A stretch of DNA of 64,000 nucleotides. Source: Glandiceps talaboti. Taxonomy: Eukaryota > Hemichordata > Enteropneusta > Spengelidae. Shown one piece after another: positions 55,451 to 64,000 of the stretch. The stretch is taken from contig NC_135567.1 in the NCBI RefSeq assembly GCF_964340395.1, positions 13,601,091 to 13,665,090 on the forward strand, given 5' to 3'. Under the pieces are notes generated by a model, which saw nothing but the letters and a program-made list of their open reading frames with translations, searched no databases and was not told the DNA's origin. Every line of letters begins with the position of its first letter. Positions within the stretch are counted from its first letter, which is position 1. The position numbers and the translations under genes are program-made.

Positions 55451-56060
55451 CAACTATTGACATCAGACCATGGACAAATTGAAGCTGTTACAACTATTGA
55501 CATCAGACCATGGACAAATTGAACTGTTACAACTATTGACATCAGACCATGGACAAATTGAAGCTGTTACAACTATTGACATCAGACCATGGACGAATAG
55601 AACCTGTTACAACTATTGACATCAGACCATGGACAAATGGAAGCTGTTACAACTATTGACATCAGACCATGAACAAATTGAAGCTGTTACAACTATTGAC
55701 ATCAGACCATGGACAAATTGAAACTGTTACAAACAGGGAAAGTAAACAACTGAATTGGATTAATAACACTTGGCTCAGCATGTTAGAAGTACAGAGACTT
55801 GTATTACATGCCATAATTTGATAAGAACAGCTGTATGGCCTCTTTACGTAATAGTTCACAGTTCACAAACAATTTTCCAGTTCCCCTGGCAATTCATGTA
55901 CACATAAAGAGGCTAGAAAACTGTTCTTATCAAACTTTAGGTGTAACACAGGTCTCTGCTGTCCAACATGCTGAGCCAAATGTTATTAATCCAATTCAGT
56001 TGTTTACTTTCCCCTACTTGTATCCGCTTCCATTCGTCCACGGTCTGATGTCAGCAGTTG
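55451..56060. repeat. Foldback element with seven 40-bp tandem repeats
   Basis: Seven units of a 39-40-base repeat (CAACTATTGACATCAGACCA, TGGACAAATTGAAGCTGTTA) run from 55451 to 55730. The block 55738-55850 is then repeated in inverted orientation at 55908-56016, and a final single unit follows inverted (56020-56060). It is an inverted repeat whose left terminus has been amplified. Confidence 0.8.
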
Positions 56061-56784
56061 TATAGCAGCATACGCGATGTTACAGTAGTGTATAATGTTT
56101 TGCTATTTTGTATGATTAGATAAATTAAGTGACAAAAGGGGTCTGATGATGTGAATGCCATTTTGAAGAAAATGTCAAAAAGCGATTTATTTGCAGTATA
56201 AGCCTATGCTAGATTCAAGCTCAAGTTACCATATTCCCACCCCACCCTACCACCACCCCCAGCACACTATTATCTGTCTTCTAACAGACTACTTTTTAAA
56301 ATCAACAGATGTCAAACTATCAAAAAACGTCAGAATGGCCGTAAAACATATATATGTTTCTTCAGAAATGACAAAATCGAACTCAAATTTATAAATCTTG
56401 ATTTGTAAAATTAGCTACCAAAATGTAAAAGATATACACCAAGTTAGAAATGACAGAAAATATGGTGTAAATAAATTGTATTCCGTCAGATTGGTAATTT
56501 GTTATCATTGTAATCATTTTGATGATGTAAAATCATTTAATTTATAATAAATGTGAGAAACTTTTTGAAATGTTTACATGGAAGTAATCATGATCATGAT
56601 TGAGCGTTTTTTCCGGAAATGACGTCAGATTAATCACAATCATGCATCGCTGTACACATAACATGGCACAATAAATCCAACCATATTTCAGTGTGCTGCC
56701 TAAACTTAGAGCGTCCTCAATGGCGATCATGATTTCAACCTGTTGGAAAATATCGACCTCTAATTGAAATGTACAATGTCTAAA
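56061..56784. other. No gene seen
   Basis: Short frames on both strands without support. Confidence 0.3.
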
Positions 56785-57127
56785 AGTGGCCATATGGCCG
56801 AGGAGTTGGTATTTATTTCGGATTTTTAATTTACAAAACAATTTTTTATCATCGCTTCCTACTTGAAAAATCAACGTGACGCAACATAAGTCCCTGTTTA
56901 TAGTTCAATGAACTCCAAAAGTATAATAAATATGTAAAATGTTTGTCATTGTACGTACAATAACAAACATTTTTACACATTTTGGGCTGTTTGCAATGTA
57001 TTAAGATACAAACACAGACTTAGACAATATTGTTTCACATTTATTTTTCAAGTAGGATGCCATGACAAAATTGTTGTATAAATAAAAAATTCAAAATAAA
57101 TACCAAAGCGTTATCTATATAGACACT
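56785..57127. mobile_element. Palindromic mini-element, copy C
   Basis: AGTGGCCATATGGCCGAGGA at the left and a diverged complement at the right, with an ATTGTACGTACAAT core near 56950-56963. The family is as at 43859-44203. Confidence 0.75.
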
Positions 57128-57623
57128 TTATTAACATATATATTAAATGATTTTCTAATAGAAACAAGAATACTTCGGATTTTATGTATATATTGTTAGT
57201 TGAATGATAAAGAAAAATATTCCCGTTACAGTTAGTGCAGTTACAATCGTTAAAATGGTGGTTAGCAAATGACTAATAGGAGCGCCACCAACGACGAATC
57301 TTTCATTCTGCAAAAAATATATCCAAAAGTGATACATTTTCAATGATGACCCATGTGATACTTGACGGTATATGGACGACATGATATGACGTCATAGGAT
57401 GATGTCATTTTGATGAAAGACTCCTACCTGATACTCACAAGACAACAAGTCACGAACAAATATATGGGTTTCCTTTTTTAGAAGCCACACACATCAATAT
57501 CTGAATTTGTGAAAATATATTTTGTTTTCCTTATCCGTTTACATTAAAGTGCTAACGCTTGTGTGATGAACTACTTTTTTGGCAATTTGCCATATTCTTG
57601 AGTTTACTTTTGTTTTTTGTCGA

Positions 57624-57677
57624 TATTGCAAACCTTGATTTTGAAGAGTAAATCAATTAAAATCAAGGTTTGCAATA
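57624..57677. repeat. Perfect 19-bp hairpin
   Basis: TATTGCAAACCTTGATTTT and its exact complement are separated by 16 bases. It could be a small structured RNA or a mini-element remnant. Confidence 0.6.
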
Positions 57678-57780
57678 AATACAAGTTTTGTTTGATTCAT
57701 ATCAACCTTATGAATGCTGTATAATATGATAATATGCAAATATATGTGGGTTTTTTGAAGGAAGGATCACGCAAGGACAG

Positions 57781-57892
57781 TATGTATGTATGTATGTATG
57801 TGTGTATGTATGTATGTATGTATGTATGTATGTATGTATGTGTGTGTATGTGTGTATATGTATGTATGTATGTGTGTGTATATGTATGTATG

Positions 57893-57924
<32 letters not shown>

Positions 57925-57945
57925 TGTATGTATGCATGCATGTAT
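57781..57945. repeat. (TATG)n microsatellite
   Basis: TATG tetranucleotides with GTGTG and TATATG interruptions, followed by a fragment (57945-58030) related to the intron 2 repeats at 15.8-16.6 kb. Confidence 0.93.
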
Positions 57946-58097
57946 GAACCAGCTATATGAAATTTGAAGTTGGTATTCCGACATATTGCCTAGTTATCAA
58001 AAATCATTCATTATGCAAATGACTAATGACCTTTACCCCTGAGGTCGTGGTATTGATGACGGAAATGTAATGTTGGCTTCTAAATGCCTATACCGGC

Positions 58098-58415
58098 AAA
58101 ACTGGCCATGTATTTTCAATTAACTCTGAGCAGATATAATTAATGTGAAACAACATTGTCCAAGTCTGTGTTTGTAACTTAATACATTGCAAAAAAATAT
58201 GGTAAAAAAAGTTTTTAAAAAGTCTGTTATTGTACGCTGTTATTGTACGTACAATAAATTTTACACATTTAGTAATCATTTTCAATTTACTGAGTTACAA
58301 ACAAGGACTTGAAATATGTTGTGTCACATTAATTTTTCAAGTAGGAAGTCATGATAAAATTGTTTTATCAATTAAAATTCAAAATAAATACCCAATCCTC
58401 ATCCATATGGCCACT
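58098..58415. mobile_element. Palindromic mini-element, copy D
   Basis: The right end CTCATCCATATGGCCACT is intact; the left end is diverged (CTGGCCATG). The core is partly duplicated (TTATTGTACGCTGTTATTGTACGTACAATAA). Confidence 0.7.
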
Positions 58416-58536
58416 TTAAAGTGAATAGAACTGTTTTATAGATAGCCCCTCCATGTTTCTTATCAGTCGCATAGGATATCTCCCGAATTAATTATTTTTA
58501 TTGGACTATGAGAAGCACATAGTGATGTTAAATATT

Positions 58537-58720
58537 GATCAAGTACATATCTCTCTTGTACAGTATTGTTTGGGCGATATCCCTTACTACCGATGAAAGG
58601 GGGGTTTTAATTTGAAACAGCTTAAATTCATCAAGTACATATCTCTCTTGTACAGTATTGTTTGAGCGATATCACGTACTACCGATAAAAACGGGGGTTT
58701 TGAAACAGCTCTTATCACTT
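58537..58720. repeat. ~92-bp tandem duplication
   Basis: Two units share ATCAAGTACATATCTCTCTT, GTACAGTATTGTTTG, CGATATC, ACTACCGAT and GGGGGTTTT followed by GAAACAGCT. Confidence 0.85.
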
Positions 58721-59017
58721 TGTATGGACGAATCCGACAGGAATTCAAAGTCTTTATCGTGATAGCTTTTACCATGATTATTTTATAACAATAAAACGCA
58801 TATAGTACGCTTCTTATCAGGCACATTGATATATAAGGTTCGTCGAAATTAAAACAACATTAGTGGAATCCTACCACAACCATCCCCCGCCGACACACAC
58901 GCATACACGCATGCGCGCGCATGACCTTTAATTCATTGTCACGTATTTTGTGTCATCTCATCATAGCACTAATAAAAACGGGTGTCCGTGGTTCTTGTTG
59001 ACAGAAACCCCAATTAA

Positions 59018-59355
59018 AGTGATCATATGGATGAGGATTTGGTATTTATTTTGGAGTTTTAATTTACAAAACAATTCTATCATGGCTTCATACTTGAAAA
59101 ATCAACGTGACGCAGCATACACCATGTCCTTGTTTACAAAAACATGATAAATTAAAATGTATGTTATTGTACGTACAATAACAGACATTTTTACACTTTT
59201 ATTTTTTGCCTTTTTGCAATGTATTAAGTGACAAACACAGACTTAGGGAATGTTGTTTCACATTTATTTTTCAAGTAGGACGCCATGATAAAATTGTATT
59301 ATAATTTTTTTTAAAAATCCAAAATAAATACCCAATCCTCATCCATATGGCCATT
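59018..59355. mobile_element. Palindromic mini-element, copy E
   Basis: Ends AGTGATCATATGGATGAGGA and the complement of TCCTCATCCATATGGCCATT, core GTTATTGTACGTACAATAAC at about 59164-59183, flanked by TTAA on both sides. It lies just upstream of the second mini-exon copy. Confidence 0.85.
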
Positions 59356-59369
59356 TTAAAAGTACACTG

Positions 59370-59721
59370 CAAATGAATTAATCACAATGTGAGCTATTTA
59401 ACGTACTGTTGCAAGGTAAATCACACCCACATGCACTTCTGGGTCTATTTTCACCATTCCATACATTCAAAGTCCATGAAAACGTCATTGATATGTAGTG
59501 GGCGTAACCACCGGCCTTCAAAATGGTATCGCCCGGTATATAGCAAGAGGATTCCCCCGCCCTTCAATTTGGTATCGTCTGATATTACTAGTACTCTTCA
59601 TCTCCGCACTCAATTTCACTCTCCGTGCATCAGACAGTCAAGGAACAGGCGACTCATCAGCATTTATAAGCGTAAAATTTAACCTGATAAGACAGCCACA
59701 AAAAGGGAACATCATGTTGAG
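59370..59721 (+). pseudogene. Second copy of secreted-protein promoter and first exon
   Basis: It is homologous to 47998-48362 and ends in an identical mini-exon ATGTTGAG (59714-59721) with donor GTGAGT. The following 200 bases resemble the start of intron 1 of the complete gene. No signal-peptide exon follows before the elements at 60-64 kb. It is either the start of a tandem paralogue with remaining exons beyond the window or an orphan fragment. Confidence 0.65.
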
Positions 59722-60016
59722 GTGAGTCACGGAAAATATCTGTTAAATTCTTGAATTGCTCATTTTTGTTATTTTTTAATTTTTAAAAATTCAGTTCTTT
59801 TAAATGTTATAGCTGAAATCCGTTCGTATTCATGAATAATTTGATTTGAATGCAACGGAAAATATATGATCGTCAGAAAGTGCTCTTTCCTTTATGCGTT
59901 AGATTTTATCGTGCTAGCTATCTGCAATATGTAGAATAGAATGTAGTATGTCTACGACTATGTTTTTTTTCTTACGAATCGTCTGCGCCTCAGTGCCGAG
60001 TTGTTGTATATTTAAG

Positions 60017-60156
60017 CAATAAACTACCCCTGGGGATGGTATACCAAGAGGTTTTGACCAGTGAACGAAATATATGCACGAGCGATAGCGAGTGCATATA
60101 TTGAGTTCACTGGTCAAAACCGAGTGGTATACCTTCCCCAGGGGGTGGTTTATCGC
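60017..60156. mobile_element. Foldback hairpin element, ~140 bp
   Basis: AAACTACCCCTGGGGATGGT and GAGGTTTTGACCAGTGAAC pair with their complements at the right. The loop itself is a palindrome (ATATGCAC ... GTGCATAT). No coding content. Confidence 0.75.
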
Positions 60157-60900
60157 TATTATATTATACTAGTATATTGATAATATCGGAAACAAGATAA
60201 GAACTAACGTTTTCTCGTTTCATAGTATGCGCCTCTGTGTCTAATTTGCATAACAATAACGCTGCTTTTCAAGACAGCTGATCTTGGCCTCAATAATGTG
60301 AATGTTGTGCAGCGACTGAGGATGCAGCGACTGGATTTATTTTATCTGCTCGTCGTTTCTAGGGATAATCTGTACATTGATCGGCTCATTAAAAGTGCAC
60401 AGTGATGAATAAACAACCTGTTTGACTCAAGGTATAAACTTGAAGTGGTTTATTCGATCGCTCCCGGCCGAATTCGTGACTCGCTTCGATCGCTCCCGGC
60501 CGAATTCGTGACACGGTGAAGTGATAGACAGGTTGATATTTACAATGTATTTATATTACTGGAAGTTACCTCAGCAGATTTAGGACAGGATCCAAGACAA
60601 ATTTCTATTTAGATTAATAGTAAGTCGGCCAGTGTAACCTCTTTCACTTGCTTCATTTTTATGACAGGACAGGACAGCTCACCAATGTTTCCACTCCAGC
60701 TAGCCGCGCCGCGATGAGGCTGGGACCGATCTCGTGCATGCCTAGCACCTTGACCTTAGTACATGTAGTAGGCGATGATTTGAACAAATACGCGATGACT
60801 GGGTTGCTTTCGAAATTTCCTTCATAATTTCTCATAAAATATTGTCTCATTGAGAGAAAATCCTCCTCTGACAATTCGAAGAGTTCACTATCAGTATCAC
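60157..60900. other. Unassigned; contains 28-bp duplication and a small minus ORF
   Basis: A direct duplication TTCGATCGCTCCCGGCCGAA (then TTCGTGAC) occupies 60453-60512. On minus, 60874-60659 gives SEEDFLSMRQYFMRNYEGNF and VLGMHEIGPSLIAARLAGVE; the frame looks protein-like but I do not recognise it. Palindromic text around 60160-60182 resembles the centre of the 61.07-kb inverted repeat. Confidence 0.35.
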
Positions 60901-61239
60901 GGCGGACTACAACTCAACGCTCGTAAACGAACAAAATTTGGACGCGTGCCAGCAGTGCATTATCGTACCAGCAGTGCATTATCACTCGTTTTAGACGCGC
61001 TAGTTCGATGTCTAGACCAATCAGATCCCTCGATTTCCACCATCAATATACTGGTATAATATAATATACATTATATTATATTATACCAGTATATTGATGG
61101 TGGAAATCGAGGGATCTGATTGGTCTAGACATCGAACTAGCGCGTCTAAAACGAGTGATAATGCACTGCTGGTACGATAATGCACTGCTGGCACGCGTCC
61201 AAATTTTGTTCGTCTACGAGCGTTGAGTTGTAGTCCGCC
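60901..61239. mobile_element. Near-perfect inverted repeat, 168-bp arms
   Basis: Arms 60901-61068 and 61072-61239 pair with a single mismatch seen (GTAAACG against GTAGACG), centred at 61070. Each arm contains two tandem copies of CCAGCAGTGCATTATC. It is a foldback (MITE-like) structure; the two frames encoding the same peptide on opposite strands are a consequence, not a gene. Confidence 0.9.
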
Positions 61240-61438
61240 TATCGGGAATGAAATATACACTGAGCTTGAGTCAAATTTAGGATCCTGACTACAATCTCCA
61301 TAACCAATCAAGTTATGTCAAATTAGATAATCTCAAGTTCAAACAATCTTTACTACCAATCCTTTCTCTTCATAATTGACCAATCATATGAAGGTCAATA
61401 CCAAATTCGCGCCAATATGTATGGAATGTAGTAAGGCC

Positions 61439-61602
61439 TATAAAAACCCTTATTTCTGTGTGATCTGTAGGAGTTTTGTTAGATGTCAATAAAGTACGAG
61501 TAGCTGTTCTTATAGTACTTGGTTGTGTGTGGACATCATTCCTTTCCAGAACCTGTTTCTAAACAATCGACTTATTCCACATTGTTTTTGGTGCCGAGAC
61601 CA
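61439..61602 (+). promoter_or_regulatory. BEL/Pao 5' LTR signals and primer-binding site
   Basis: TATAAAAA at 61439-61446 and AATAAA at 61488-61493 are spaced as in a short LTR. TTTGGTGCCGAGACCA at 61587-61602, just before the gag start, has the look of the primer-binding region typical of BEL/Pao elements. The LTR start is not resolved because the 3' LTR lies outside the window. Confidence 0.6.
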
Positions 61603-61604
61603 GG

Positions 61605-64000
61605 ATGCCCGATACACAACCAACCCCTCAACAGTCTCTCGAAAAGTTGAAGGCTGCACGCTCAGCCCACCGCGGACATATGACAAGGCTCCTCGAGAAG
61701 GGAGAGGAAGACATGGAACACACCGGAGCATTCGATGCAACGGTACTACAAACTCTCCGAGCCAACCGTGAGCGAATCCTGTCCAAGTACACGGAGCTCA
61801 TCAACCTTGACAAAGAGATCTATGCACTAGCCGAAGCAGAGGAATTAGCCGCCATCATCGACGAATCAGAAACCTACCTTGACCGAGTACATACGAAGCA
61901 ATTCATATACTGTGATTTCGTCAACAACAAGACAAGAGAAATTTCTACGGAACCATCGACAACACAACGCAACTCAGAGCCACCAGCGCAACTACAGAGC
62001 TCGGATCAGCCAAGGAATCCGACTATCACTAGAGCAGGCCCCTCAACACTGAACCAAGCCAAGAATTTCGTAAACCTGCCAAAACTGACGCTCCCAACCT
62101 TCAGCGGAGATCTACTAAAATGGGTGAGTTTCAAAGACGAGTTTGCTTCCGTTCACGAGAACCCAAATCTTGATAACATACACAAATTTCAATATCTTCG
62201 TTCACAACTAAGAGGTGAAGCTGCACGTGCCATCGAGGGCATATCACTTAACAATGCTAACTACGGACATGCAATGACAATATTAGAAGAACGCTATGGT
62301 CAAACTCACGAAGTAGCTGATGCATATATGAGAGCTTTCTACGAATTACCCGCACCAAATGCCGAACTCTACAGTCTGAGAGATTTTCATGATACTATTG
62401 AGACTTATGTTCGCGCACTTAGCACACTTGGCAAAGAGGAAGACATATACGGACAAGGCATAGCACCTATTCTTATGGATAAACTACCTGATGATATACG
62501 CGAAAGGATTGCAAGGGAACATGGCAACGCGGGATGGAAAATGTCTCAGTTACGGGACGCCATCGGCAAGGAGGTACACGCCCTTCGAGCCAGGTCCTCA
62601 CGGACACTCATCGGACAAGAACGTAAATCGGACTTTGAAACACCTGTAACTGCCGCCTTCTACACAAAGGGAGCATCCGACAAACCGCAAAAGACAAGAT
62701 TGTGCGCATTCTGCAAGGGACCGCATCTTCCAAACGAATGTAATATCGTGACCGACAAAGAGAAACGCCTTGACATTGTAAAACGAGACAAACTTTGTTT
62801 CAATTGCCTAGGTAAACACAGAGTAAATGATTGCAAATCTAAGTTTTGTTGTCGCACTTGCAAGAGAAAACACCACACCTCGTTATGTAAAGGAATAACT
62901 CCCACAAAGGATGCCGACACTTCTACCGCAAATTCGGAAGGAAAGCAGATTCCCGCGCAAACTACTACTCAAGTAACTCTATCTTCAGCTGCTGACACTG
63001 ATATAGAAAAAGGACAACTCCTTCTACAAACTGCAGTCGCCCAAGTCACCAACGCTTCAGGAGACATTACTGCAACTGCTACAATACTCTTCGATTTGGG
63101 CGCTACTCGTTCCTTCGTTACCACAGACCTCGCTAAAAGACTGAAAGCGAAACCTACGACTTCAAGAGTCACCAACCTCGCAACATTTGGAGATGACGAT
63201 TCACGCACTCGAAAATTCGACGTTACAACACTTTCGATACGTACAATTAATGGAGGGAAATGCAACATTTCCGCAATGATCACCCCGAAGATCGCACCAC
63301 CTACGAAGAATTTAATCACTCGCTCGCTAGTTGATTTACCCCACCTACGCGATCTAACACTGGCTCATCCCGCATCGGAAATTAATTCGTTTGAGATATC
63401 TATATTGATAGGAATAGATTACTTCTGGAAACTCGTTGGAAACCACATCGTTCGTGGACCCGGACCTATCGCCATGTCGTCGTCACTCGGTTACATACTC
63501 TCTGGTTCAGTACCAATTCAAGGTGAGAATGATTCAATATTCACAACAATTCTAGACACTGATACGGACATTCAACAAGACGACGTTTACGTTCATCAAT
63601 ACTGGGACTTAGAGACTATAGGTATCCATGATACACACAATACTACGGATAATTCAGACATCGATTTCGATTCTTACCGCGCTACGCATCTACGCATCGA
63701 AGATGGGAAATACGTTGCTAAGCTACCATGGAAGTCCGATCACCCCCCTTTACCAAGTAACTATCACATTGCTGAGAAACGGACACGATCATTAGCACGA
63801 AGACTAACGCCACAGTTACTACAAGTATATGACAGAATTATCCGCGACCAAGAAACACGAGATTTCATTGAAGAAGTTACCGATGATGATATCACCCACG
63901 GACACTATCTACCGCATCACTCCGTAAAGAAAGACTCAACAACGACACCTATACGTATTGTGTACGATTGCAGTTGTACACCCTCAAAGGATACGCCAAG
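61605..64000 (+). CDS. BEL/Pao retrotransposon gag-pol (partial, open to edge)
   Basis: From ATG 61605 the frame is open for 798 codons to the window end. The order is: a charged helical N-terminus; a DUF1759-type gag region (about residues 145-330, KLTLPTFSGDLLKWVSFKDE); three CX2CX3HX4C zinc knuckles (about 365-425); a DUF1758-type aspartic protease region with FDLGATRSFV (about 496-505); a linker with LIGIDYFWKLV; and the first block of the reverse transcriptase (TPIRIVYDCS, about 780). This is the standard layout of Pao/BEL polyproteins. The protease motif reads D-L-G where D-S-G or D-T-G is usual. The absence of frameshifts or stops suggests a young insertion. The RT, RNase H and integrase would lie beyond the window. 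Confidence 0.9.
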   Translation, partial: MPDTQPTPQQSLEKLKAARSAHRGHMTRLLEKGEEDMEHTGAFDATVLQTLRANRERILSKYTELINLDKEIYALAEAEELAAIIDESETYLDRVHTKQFIYCDFVNNKTREISTEPSTTQRNSEPPAQLQSSDQPRNPTITRAGPSTLNQAKNFVNLPKLTLPTFSGDLLKWVSFKDEFASVHENPNLDNIHKFQYLRSQLRGEAARAIEGISLNNANYGHAMTILEERYGQTHEVADAYMRAFYELPAPNAELYSLRDFHDTIETYVRALSTLGKEEDIYGQGIAPILMDKLPDDIRERIAREHGNAGWKMSQLRDAIGKEVHALRARSSRTLIGQERKSDFETPVTAAFYTKGASDKPQKTRLCAFCKGPHLPNECNIVTDKEKRLDIVKRDKLCFNCLGKHRVNDCKSKFCCRTCKRKHHTSLCKGITPTKDADTSTANSEGKQIPAQTTTQVTLSSAADTDIEKGQLLLQTAVAQVTNASGDITATATILFDLGATRSFVTTDLAKRLKAKPTTSRVTNLATFGDDDSRTRKFDVTTLSIRTINGGKCNISAMITPKIAPPTKNLITRSLVDLPHLRDLTLAHPASEINSFEISILIGIDYFWKLVGNHIVRGPGPIAMSSSLGYILSGSVPIQGENDSIFTTILDTDTDIQQDDVYVHQYWDLETIGIHDTHNTTDNSDIDFDSYRATHLRIEDGKYVAKLPWKSDHPPLPSNYHIAEKRTRSLARRLTPQLLQVYDRIIRDQETRDFIEEVTDDDITHGHYLPHHSVKKDSTTTPIRIVYDCSCTPSKDTP

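Noticed and set aside
60850-61311. Two peptides nearly identical on opposite strands
   Set aside because: They are the two arms of one inverted repeat read from each side, not a duplicated gene.

Overview
The window is nuclear DNA from a non-vertebrate animal. It is AT-rich, has spliced genes with GT-AG introns, is full of simple repeats and non-LTR/LTR retroelement pieces, and carries a short interstitial CCCTAA array. The gene content (DED-NACHT receptors, a WSCD-like sulfotransferase, a C2H2 zinc-finger gene, a BEL/Pao retrotransposon) fits a marine invertebrate deuterostome or lophotrochozoan. I cannot name the species from sequence alone.

Layout. 1-29.4 kb is a duplicated immune-type locus. 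It begins with the last exon of a WSCD-like sulfotransferase gene (1301-1665) and continues with a two-exon DED-NACHT receptor gene on + (5140-9102), two head-to-head broken sulfotransferase exons (11145-11617), a complete four-exon sulfotransferase gene on + (14590-19367) and a second DED-NACHT gene on - (26531-22420). The two receptor genes and their flanks form a large inverted duplication: roughly 3.6-11.3 kb mirrors 19.2-28.2 kb. A third DED-NACHT gene lies on - at 45095-40767. All three are built alike: a 300-bp DED exon, a phase-1 intron, then one 2.7-kb exon with NACHT and a long C-terminal region. A 60-bp satellite sits just 3' of each of them, and fragments of further lost copies survive at 3323-3366, 28866-29395 and 46230-46560.

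29.4-40 kb holds LINE remnants, a two-exon C2H2 zinc-finger gene on + (34257-36685) with a decayed 3' tail, and a LINE endonuclease remnant. 46-60 kb holds a small secreted or GPI-anchored-type protein gene in four exons (48355-53273), a second copy of its promoter and first exon near 59.7 kb, several families of palindromic mini-elements, and very long tetranucleotide arrays. The right end (61.4-64 kb) is the 5' part of a BEL/Pao LTR retrotransposon whose gag-pol frame stays open to the window edge.

The receptor genes would act in the cytosol (NTP-dependent oligomerisation and DED signalling). The sulfotransferase would be a Golgi type II membrane enzyme. The two families have been copied together, but a shared function is not shown by the sequence. 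Most spliced models were assembled by hand from splice signals, reading phase and similarity between copies; no database search was possible.
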